Source: Thaumasiovibrio sp043421945 (GTDB taxonomy: Bacteria > Pseudomonadota > Gammaproteobacteria > Enterobacterales > Vibrionaceae). From it: a DNA stretch of 24,541 nt. The position numbers and the translations under genes were made by a program. Numbering within the stretch: the first letter of the stretch is position 1; every line of letters begins with the position of its first letter. Below are positions 7,423-12,957 of the stretch, piece by piece. The notes beneath the pieces were generated by a model. The model was given only the letters and a program-made list of their open reading frames with translations, did not search any database and was not told the DNA's origin. The stretch lies in contig JBHOGO010000074.1 of the NCBI GenBank assembly GCA_043421945.1, positions 1 through 24,541 on the forward strand. Direction: 5' to 3'.

Positions 7423-8604
7423 CTAGCAGACAGAAAGAATCGCTTTTGCGAGTATATCCAGCTTCTCTTCCTGCATTCCGGCAATATTAATACGTCCATC
7501 ACCGACCATGTAGATACCATGCTCATCACGCAATGCATTGATCTGCTGTGGGCTTAAACCCGTATTGGAGAACATACCTTTGTGGCTCTCAATAAAATCA
7601 AAGCGGTCGCTACCTAATTGATTAAATGCGGCAACAAGCCCACGTCGTAGGGATTCTAATCTCGCCTGCATCTCATTCAATTCAGCTTGCCATAACGCGC
7701 TTAAGGCTTCGTCTTCTAAAATAGTGGCAGCAACAGCGGCACCGTGATCTGGCGGCATCGTGTAAGTAGAGCGTGCTAGTTGTAAAATACGCCCTTTTGC
7801 TGTCTGCGCTTTATCCAGCGTTTCACCAACAATAATTGCCGCACCTGTTCTTTCACGGTATAAACCAAAGCTCTTTGAGCATGAGGTTGCGATCAACACT
7901 TCAGGTACATGCTCCGTTAAGTAACGCAGTCCAGCAGCATCTTCTTCAATGCCACCACCAAAGCCTTGATAAGCTATATCGACGAAAGGAGTGAATCCTT
8001 GCGCTTGTGCCATATGCGCAATTTGCTCCCAACCCGCAAAACTTAAATCTGCGCCAGTGGGGTTATGACAACACCCATGGAGCAATACAATATCGTTCGC
8101 GTTAGCTTGCTTTAGCGATTCCAGCATCGCTGCTTCGTTAACCTGCATAGTCTCTGAATCAAAGTAGGTATAGAACTCTACTTTCAACCCGGCAGCTTCC
8201 ATAACAGGCTGGTGATTCACATAACTTGGGTTACTTAACCAAACGCGTGCATCTGGCTGTGCTTGCTTAATAAGATCAGCTAACATGCGAAGCGCACCTG
8301 AAGCGCCAGGTGTCTGTACAGCAGCGGCTCGCGACAATGCTGTGGTATTCTCGCCCAACACCAAACGCATCATTGCAGTATTAAATAACTCACTGCCGGC
8401 TAAACCAACATATGACTTCGTCGTTTGACTGGCTAATAATTGTGTCTGCGCTTTTGCCACAGCCTTCATAATTGGTGTGTCGCCGCTCGCATTTTTATAA
8501 ACACCAATGCCAAGGTCCATTTTGTTGTCGCGCGTATCTTCGCGAAACGCCACCGTCAAAGACAAAATAGGGTCCAAGGGAGCTGGTGTAAGTTGTGATA
8601 GCAT
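7423..8604 (-). CDS. Aspartate/aromatic amino acid aminotransferase (AspC/TyrB/PhhC family)
   Basis: This is a fold-type I, PLP-dependent aminotransferase moving the amino group between aspartate or aromatic amino acids and 2-oxoglutarate. The PLP lysine is K244 in SCSKSFGLYRERTGA. The cofactor residues N181 (HGCCHNPTGA), D209 and Y212 (VDIAYQGFG) are present, as is the substrate-carboxylate Arg in GDGRINIAG near the C-terminus. The length of 393 is normal. The GCCHNPTG and RERTG variants are found in both aspartate and aromatic enzymes, so the preferred substrate cannot be fixed and no symbol is given. AAGGAA precedes the ATG. A palindromic site GTTTCA-N6-TGAAAC lies upstream at the likely -35 region, so control by a dimeric regulator is plausible. 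Confidence 0.93.
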   Translation of the reverse strand: MLSQLTPAPLDPILSLTVAFREDTRDNKMDLGIGVYKNASGDTPIMKAVAKAQTQLLASQTTKSYVGLAGSELFNTAMMRLVLGENTTALSRAAAVQTPGASGALRMLADLIKQAQPDARVWLSNPSYVNHQPVMEAAGLKVEFYTYFDSETMQVNEAAMLESLKQANANDIVLLHGCCHNPTGADLSFAGWEQIAHMAQAQGFTPFVDIAYQGFGGGIEEDAAGLRYLTEHVPEVLIATSCSKSFGLYRERTGAAIIVGETLDKAQTAKGRILQLARSTYTMPPDHGAAVAATILEDEALSALWQAELNEMQARLESLRRGLVAAFNQLGSDRFDFIESHKGMFSNTGLSPQQINALRDEHGIYMVGDGRINIAGMQEEKLDILAKAILSVC

Positions 8605-8690
8605 TTTAAGTTCCTTTTTATTGTTTTCCCCAGCATGTCTGTTATTCAGACTCGTTTCAACATCGCATTTTAGACTTCAATCTAACGATT

Positions 8691-8708
8691 GTTTCATCAC
8701 GCTGAAAC
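8691..8708. promoter_or_regulatory. Palindromic operator candidate upstream of the aminotransferase
   Basis: GTTTCA (8691-8696), six bases, TGAAAC (8703-8708). Further copies of the half-site are at 8654-8659 (GTTTCA) and 8730-8735 (TGAAAC). A minus-strand TAAAAT -10 candidate lies at 8667-8672. The left half-site (minus GAAACA, 8690-8695) is 17 bp upstream of it, at the -35 position. The binding protein is unknown; the pattern does not match the TyrR box. Confidence 0.4.
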
Positions 8709-8847
8709 TCATTAAGAGCCTCTGCCTCCTGAAACTCGCTAATATGGACAGCACTTCAGTACTGTTCTAACCATTTGTTCTAGACTGCGTTTATACCGAT
8801 GTGACTGGATATCTGCACGTTAACACTGTTGCGAAGACACTGCATCT

Positions 8848-9048
8848 CTATTTCTTCTTTCGTGGCCTTTTCGCTGTTCTCTTTTTGGGGCTGGCTTTAT
8901 GACCGAACAACGCCTTATATTCTCTGTAAAGCACCAAGAAGAATGCAATAACAAGCAAGACAGCAATCACGAAAAGAGCGATACCAATCATCTCGCACAA
9001 CCACTTAGGTTCACAAGGGAGATAAATTTCAATCGGCATCACCTTCAA
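8848..9048 (-). CDS. Small single-pass membrane protein, 66 aa
   Basis: A short periplasmic-side lead with two Cys (PCEPKWLCEM) is followed by one strong membrane segment (IGIALFVIAVLLVIAFFLVL, residues 21-40), then a charged tail ending in lysine/arginine repeats (KKRTAKRPRKKK). By the positive-inside rule the basic tail is cytosolic. Two starts compete: TTG at 9048, with GGAG at a good distance, and ATG at 9039 (MPIEIYLP), with poor spacing; the TTG is favoured. It lies divergent from cheV with a 110-bp shared upstream region. The function is unknown; the layout fits small membrane accessory proteins that help a larger partner, but no partner is evident. Confidence 0.7.
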   Translation of the reverse strand: MKVMPIEIYLPCEPKWLCEMIGIALFVIAVLLVIAFFLVLYREYKALFGHKASPKKRTAKRPRKKK

Positions 9049-9085
9049 AGCGCGCTCCTATAGCAACACGAGAATCTATAAGCTA

Positions 9086-9131
9086 CATTGTAAACAATGG
9101 AATAGTGAGAGTTCCCTCGATGAAGTATAAT
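9086..9131 (+). promoter_or_regulatory. cheV upstream region: palindrome and -10 element
   Basis: CATTGT-AA-ACAATG (9086-9099) is a perfect palindrome. TATAAT at 9126-9131 is a consensus -10, 28 bases before the cheV start, without a good -35. The palindrome ends just upstream of the expected -35 position and could bind an activator. It also lies upstream of the divergent 66-aa gene. Confidence 0.45.
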
Positions 9132-9158
9132 TCCAATAAAATGTTAAATAGGTAACCT

Positions 9159-10100
9159 ATGTCGAACCTGCTTGCGTCAGTCGATCAACGAACCCAACTA
9201 GTTGGTGAAAACCGACTTGAGCTTCTTGTATTCAAACTAAACACACGCCACCTTTTTGCGATCAACGTGTTCAAAGTCAGGGAAGTTCTTAATCTTCCTA
9301 AACTCAATATATTACCCGGCTCTCACCCTAATATTTGTGGTGTCGCAACCGTTCGCGGTATTGCTATCCCTGTGATTGATCTGCGGGGGGCTATTGGGAT
9401 GAGGCCACTCAATCGTGATGAAGAGTGCAATATGATCATCACTGAGTACAACCGAACCGTTCAAGCATTTCTTGTTGGCCAAGTGATGAATATCGTCAAC
9501 ACGTCTTGGGAAGAGATCCAGCCACCGCCAATCACTTCGGGCAAAAATAATTACTTAACGGCTATCACCAATCTCGAGCGCGATGATAAATCTCATATCG
9601 TCGAAATCATCGACGTTGAAAAAGTGCTCGCAGAAATTGTCCATTACGATGTCTCTGTCTCAGAAGAAGTTATTGATAAAAAAGTTATTCATCACCTTGA
9701 TGGGCAGAGAATTCTCATTGTCGATGACTCCATCACGGCAAGAAATCAGATTAAAGATACACTCTCACCATTCGGTGTAGAGATAATCGAAGCCAATGAT
9801 GGCCTGCAAGCACTTAGACTCCTCCAGCGCTGGCTCGATGAAGGAAAAGACATCTATAAAGAAGTGTTAATGATGTTTACCGATGCAGAAATGCCTGAAA
9901 TGGATGGGTATAAGTTAACTCACGAAGTCCGTAGCGACCCAAGAATGAAAGACCTTTTTATCGCCTTAAATACCTCTTTGAGCGGCAACTTTAATGAAGC
10001 GATGGTCGAAAAAGTAGGCTGTAATCGATTTATTTCCAAATTCCAGCCAGACTTACTCGTTGATGTTGTTCAAGAAAGACTCCGTCAGGTAGTGGATTAA
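9159..10100 (+). CDS. cheV: Chemotaxis coupling protein CheV
   Basis: CheV couples chemoreceptors to the CheA kinase and tunes the signal through its own receiver domain. Residues 15-165 are the CheW-like domain (LLVFKL, FAINVFKVREVL, GVATVRGIAIPVIDL). Residues 184-310 are the receiver: acidic pair D189-D190, phosphoacceptor D242 in FTDAEMPEMDGY, conserved T272 and K294 (FISKFQ). All key residues are intact. The length of 313 is standard. Many gammaproteobacteria, vibrios included, carry isolated cheV genes away from the main chemotaxis cluster, as here. The start has AGGT upstream and a TATAAT promoter element. Confidence 0.96.
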   Translation: MSNLLASVDQRTQLVGENRLELLVFKLNTRHLFAINVFKVREVLNLPKLNILPGSHPNICGVATVRGIAIPVIDLRGAIGMRPLNRDEECNMIITEYNRTVQAFLVGQVMNIVNTSWEEIQPPPITSGKNNYLTAITNLERDDKSHIVEIIDVEKVLAEIVHYDVSVSEEVIDKKVIHHLDGQRILIVDDSITARNQIKDTLSPFGVEIIEANDGLQALRLLQRWLDEGKDIYKEVLMMFTDAEMPEMDGYKLTHEVRSDPRMKDLFIALNTSLSGNFNEAMVEKVGCNRFISKFQPDLLVDVVQERLRQVVD

Positions 10101-10223
10101 ACAAGGTTAACATAATCAGTCAGTACGGTGGTCTAGTGGCACCCTAAGTGTTGGTAAGGCGTGCCAAACAAACGGCGTGTTGCCTGGTTAAAGTTGCCTA
10201 TAACAAGATAAGGATATCCTCGA

Positions 10224-11075
10224 TTGCGCGCTGCCAACCTCTGCTGGATCATACTTTTTTTTACTCTGCCCGTTTGCGCCTGTGAGTTACTACCTCACCC
10301 TTCTGGTGTGCAAATTCTCTCAGAGCAGTGTGATATTGGTGAGGGGGTATTTGAGTCGGAGAAAAAACGACTACGTGAAAATAATGACCATTACTGGATT
10401 CAATGTGGGGTCATTGAAGCAACGAAAATAGACGAAACGCGCGCATCAATAAGAGGCATAACCTCTGAAAACATGGTCCTTTCGGACTATCACAACGCTT
10501 TTCGGTGCTTATTAGGCCCTTTTAAAACAGCCTCAAAAGCGATTAGCATCAAGACCACGCTTAACAAATATCCTCATTTTTCAGATGCTTTTATCCGAGT
10601 TGTTTCGTCTTTAGGAACGACTGCTCAACATCCAGTCACTCGCAGTAGCCAACCACAAAACAATGAATCGTCAGACGTCATTGAGTTCACTACGCAGCAA
10701 AGCATCACGCCAAGCATGCCGGAACCAGCTATCGCGGAACCAAGCATAGAGATATTCACTTCCGTTGGTTCAAATAGTCGCTACATCCTGTCGATGGTCT
10801 ACCTTGGTGAACCACAAAATTATTACATAGAAGGTTATCAAAAGTGGTCACGAATAAATTACTCTGCGGCAAAACAAGTATGCGCACGCAACAACATGCT
10901 GCTGCCAAGTTTTGAACAGTTTAACGATTTAGAAAGCACCCAGTCGCTTTCACGATTTCCTGTCATCTTACCGTTTTGGCTCGATGATGGGAGTGCAGTT
11001 ACTAGAGGAGAGACCCAGCCAAGACTCATCTCTCCTCTTTCAGAGTTGAACATTTCTTGCCTCACAAAGCGTTGA
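10224..11075 (+). CDS. Exported protein with SPOR-like domain and Cys-containing C-terminal module
   Basis: The start is TTG at 10224, with AAGGA about nine bases upstream. A signal peptide (CWIILFFTLPVCA) leads the protein; VCAC at residues 17-20 could be a lipobox or a normal cleavage site. Residues 57-128 look like a SPOR domain: YWIQCGVI opens it and FRCLLGPFKTASKA matches the v-GPF-s-x-x-A signature of peptidoglycan-binding SPOR repeats. A low-complexity Pro/Ser/Thr/Gln linker (about 130-175) follows. The last hundred residues (WSRINYSAAKQVC, LLPSFEQF, PFWLDDG, SCL) recall the W-x-x-A-x-x-x-C ... LP-x-x-E-F pattern of lectin-like or FGE/DUF1566-like folds. A cell-wall-associated role in the envelope is inferred. 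The precise function is unknown. Confidence 0.65.
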   Translation: MRAANLCWIILFFTLPVCACELLPHPSGVQILSEQCDIGEGVFESEKKRLRENNDHYWIQCGVIEATKIDETRASIRGITSENMVLSDYHNAFRCLLGPFKTASKAISIKTTLNKYPHFSDAFIRVVSSLGTTAQHPVTRSSQPQNNESSDVIEFTTQQSITPSMPEPAIAEPSIEIFTSVGSNSRYILSMVYLGEPQNYYIEGYQKWSRINYSAAKQVCARNNMLLPSFEQFNDLESTQSLSRFPVILPFWLDDGSAVTRGETQPRLISPLSELNISCLTKR

Positions 11076-11175
11076 GGGTAAGAATGAGAATAACCAAACT
11101 GCATTGATGAATTCTGATCAAGCTACATTGATGATCGCGAATTAATGTATTCATTACGCACCTCATCATTGTTCT

Positions 11176-11244
11176 CTACCATAACCAAACAAATAGACAC
11201 AGCAGCACACTGCTTAATAAGTAATAATCCATTTCTCTCACCAT
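11176..11244 (-). CDS. 22-aa hydrophobic membrane micro-protein downstream of pdsO
   Basis: ATG at 11244, TAG at 11176-11178. GGAGGAG lies six bases before the ATG, the best ribosome binding site in the neighbourhood. The peptide starts MVREMDYY and is then almost wholly hydrophobic (LLSSVLLCLFVWLW), enough for one short membrane helix. It lies 116 bases past the pdsO stop on the same strand, so it could be read from the pdsO transcript. No family is recognised. Micro-proteins of this kind often stabilise or tune a membrane partner. Here the obvious candidates are the sortase-system proteins, but that is inference. Confidence 0.5.
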   Translation of the reverse strand: MVREMDYYLLSSVLLCLFVWLW

Positions 11245-11272
11245 TTCTGGCTCCTCCGCTCTTTTCAGTTGG

Positions 11273-11413
11273 TTAGCTAGGGGACGTATTTAATGCTAGT
11301 TGCATGAATACGAACCCCATCACCACCACAGGAATAATCCACGTACGAATGTGTTCATACCTAATGTTTAGCTGTCGACATACCCATGTAGCTAATCGAG
11401 ACACGTCTGTCAT
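11273..11413 (-). CDS. Possible 46-aa membrane peptide overlapping the pdsO end
   Basis: The frame starts at an ATG inside the last codons of pdsO (+1 frame relative to it) and ends with TAA at 11273. The first half is basic and aromatic (RQLNIRYEHIRTW). The second half is a membrane-like helix (IIPVVVMGFVFMQLAL). There is no ribosome binding site at the ATG, so translation would depend on coupling to pdsO. It might also be the eroded end of a lost membrane-anchored gene. Weakly supported. Confidence 0.3.
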   Translation of the reverse strand: MTDVSRLATWVCRQLNIRYEHIRTWIIPVVVMGFVFMQLALNTSPS

Positions 11414-12086
11414 AGATATTGTTTTCTAAGCTCTCTGCTTCCATCACTGGTAAGGTGTCCCCAAATGCATCAACAATCAGTTGACTAGGTTCTACCCCAC
11501 GTTGAATTAAATAGCCTCTTACCGCATCAGCTCGTCGCTGCGACAAGACATAATTTTGTTTTGGCTCACCATTACGGTCAGCATGCCCTTCGATAAGCCA
11601 TGCTTGCCCCTCGCTATCCGCCATCATGTCGGCGACCGTGTCGAGTTGCGCTTGGTAGTGAGGGGCTAATTCATAAGAACCCGTTTGGAATTGCACATTA
11701 AGATTCAGTGGAACAGGTTCCAAGTGACGGCTTTGTAGAGATTCTCGCAATTGTGCATTATCGCGTTGAGCAAGCTGATACTGCCGGCGAACTCCCTCCA
11801 AGGCGGCTTTTTCTTCGCTAAGCAGTGCGATTTGATCTGCTTGCATTTGGCTGTCCGCTTCTAACCCCGAAGATGTGCCGACCAACCCACCAACTATGGC
11901 ACCAATGACTGCACCAGCAGGGCCTCCAACCACAGCGCCGAGTGCAGCACCTGAGCCCATGCCGACTAATTGATGTGTATCCGTGTTTGATGACGCGTTG
12001 TCTGTTGATGCCATTGCCATATTATTGGTTGCTGACGCCCCCATTAAAGTGACTGAAACTACGGCTGCGATGACTGCTTTTTTCAT
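11361..12086 (-). CDS. pdsO: Sortase-system-associated OmpA-family protein PdsO
   Basis: A signal peptide (VIAAVVSVTLMGASA) is followed by a glycine-zipper stretch (about 42-74: GMGSGAALGAVVGG and onwards) that can insert in or cross a membrane. A helical coiled-coil spacer (78-120) comes next, then an OmpA-like peptidoglycan-binding domain (128-233). In that domain EGHADRNGEPKQNYVLSQRRADAV carries D170 and R185, which contact diaminopimelate in the family. This layout, divergent from the PdsR/PdsS regulator and kinase, matches the family named PdsO, for Proteobacterial Dedicated Sortase system OmpA protein. It probably links the envelope to the cell wall. Its exact role is not known. AAGGAAA precedes the ATG. 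The sortase and target protein that characterise the system are not next to it. Confidence 0.85.
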   Translation of the reverse strand: MKKAVIAAVVSVTLMGASATNNMAMASTDNASSNTDTHQLVGMGSGAALGAVVGGPAGAVIGAIVGGLVGTSSGLEADSQMQADQIALLSEEKAALEGVRRQYQLAQRDNAQLRESLQSRHLEPVPLNLNVQFQTGSYELAPHYQAQLDTVADMMADSEGQAWLIEGHADRNGEPKQNYVLSQRRADAVRGYLIQRGVEPSQLIVDAFGDTLPVMEAESLENNIYDRRVSISYMGMSTAKH

Positions 12087-12132
12087 GATTTGTTTTCCTT
12101 ACGTTTTGTTGTTGAGGTAATTAAAACAATTC

Positions 12133-12194
12133 AATCTGGCTTCACAGGGGCAATATTGTGGCAATCTAACGATCAATTGTGGCGAGAATGTGGC
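12133..12194 (+). promoter_or_regulatory. Phased direct-repeat operator array, likely PdsR binding region
   Basis: Five related 8-bp units lie on one strand: AATCTGGC (12133), ACAGGGGC (12144), ATTGTGGC (12155), ATTGTGGC (12176) and AATGTGGC (12187). The starts are 11, 11, 21 and 11 bp apart, so all lie on one face of the helix. Tandem units of 11-bp period are the usual target of OmpR/PhoB-type regulators. The array sits between divergent pdsO and pdsR, so it can act on both. Confidence 0.6.
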
Positions 12195-12210
12195 TTTTGC
12201 CCTGAGGCGC

Positions 12211-12238
12211 TTCATCTCGTATTTTTTTCGGGTATAGT
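12211..12238 (+). promoter_or_regulatory. Candidate pdsR promoter
   Basis: TATAGT at 12233-12238 is a good -10, 16 bp after a poor -35 (TTCATC, 12211-12216). The weak -35, with the repeat array ending 16 bp upstream, fits a promoter needing an activator. The ATG follows 26 bases later, with AGAGG as ribosome binding site. Confidence 0.5.
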
Positions 12239-12264
12239 CAAAACATCAGAAAGAAAGAGGTCGT

Positions 12265-12957
12265 ATGAAAAGTATTGTTATTGTTGAAGATGAAACCGCC
12301 ATTCGTGAAAACTACATCGACGTTTTAACTCGCCAAGGCTATCACGTCCAAGGCTATGCAAACCGTAAAGAGGCAATGGCAGGCTTTGAACAATCTCTTC
12401 CGGATTTAGCATTAATCGATATAGGCTTAGAGGATGAGATTGATGGCGGCTTTCAACTCTGTCAGTCGCTGCGCGCCAAATCTCCCACCCTACCTATCGT
12501 CTTTTTGACAGCAAGAGACAGTGATTTTGACACTGTTTGTGGTTTAAGAATGGGCGCCGACGATTATCTGACAAAAGACATCAGCCTACCGCACCTTATG
12601 GCCCGCATAGCCGCGCTTTTTCGTCGCACTGAAGTCCAAGGGCAGCAATCGAATGACGCTGATATAACTGAGCACGGCCACCTCAGTATTAATAAAGAAA
12701 AAATGCATGTCTATTGGCGAGACCAACCTATAGATTTGACCGTCACAGAATTTTGGATGCTTTTTTCACTGGTTCGTCGCCCCGGTATCGTTAAGAGCAG
12801 GCAAGCATTGATGGAAGAAGCGCATGTGGTGGTGGATGACAATACCATCACTTCTCACATTAAGCGTATCCGAAAAAAGTTTGTCACTATTGATGCCGAA
12901 TTTGACCATATTTCTACCGTTTATGGCATGGGATATCGCTGGCAGGAACCGAAATAA
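12265..12957 (+). CDS. pdsR: Proteobacterial sortase-system response regulator PdsR
   Basis: This 230-residue OmpR-family regulator has a receiver domain at residues 1-120 and a winged-helix DNA-binding domain from about 138 to 228. In the receiver, E8-D9-E10 form the acidic pocket, D52 in LIDIGLEDEIDGG accepts the phosphate, and T82 and K104 are conserved. In the winged helix, LTVTEFWMLFSLVRRPGIVKSRQAL is followed by NTITSHIKRIRKKF, the recognition helix. The long LEDEIDGG loop after D52 is distinctive. It abuts pdsS, with no bases between the stop and the next ATG, so translation is probably coupled. With pdsO divergent upstream, the set matches the kinase/regulator pair found in Proteobacteria with a dedicated sortase. 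It should be phosphorylated by PdsS and bind the phased repeats upstream. Confidence 0.88.
   Translation: MKSIVIVEDETAIRENYIDVLTRQGYHVQGYANRKEAMAGFEQSLPDLALIDIGLEDEIDGGFQLCQSLRAKSPTLPIVFLTARDSDFDTVCGLRMGADDYLTKDISLPHLMARIAALFRRTEVQGQQSNDADITEHGHLSINKEKMHVYWRDQPIDLTVTEFWMLFSLVRRPGIVKSRQALMEEAHVVVDDNTITSHIKRIRKKFVTIDAEFDHISTVYGMGYRWQEPK

Noticed and set aside
10101..10223. TGGCAC ... GTGCCA pairing after cheV
   Set aside because: It has a long unpaired middle and no T run, so there is no good reason to call it a terminator.
11004..11038. 10-bp perfect inverted repeat AGAGGAGAGA / TCTCTCCTCT inside the end of the SPOR-like gene
   Set aside because: It lies within coding sequence, has no T run, and purine/pyrimidine-rich arms of this kind can arise by chance.
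11062..11154. Minus-strand 30-aa frame with GAGGTG before its ATG and an internal repeat (CATCAATG-AG-TTG twice)
   Set aside because: It overlaps the end of the SPOR-like gene antisense, and the 24-base repeat explains much of its sequence; kept only as a curiosity.
12090..12287. Plus-strand 65-aa frame across the pdsO-pdsR spacer
   Set aside because: It runs through the operator array and promoter into pdsR in another frame, and has no start signal or protein-like composition.
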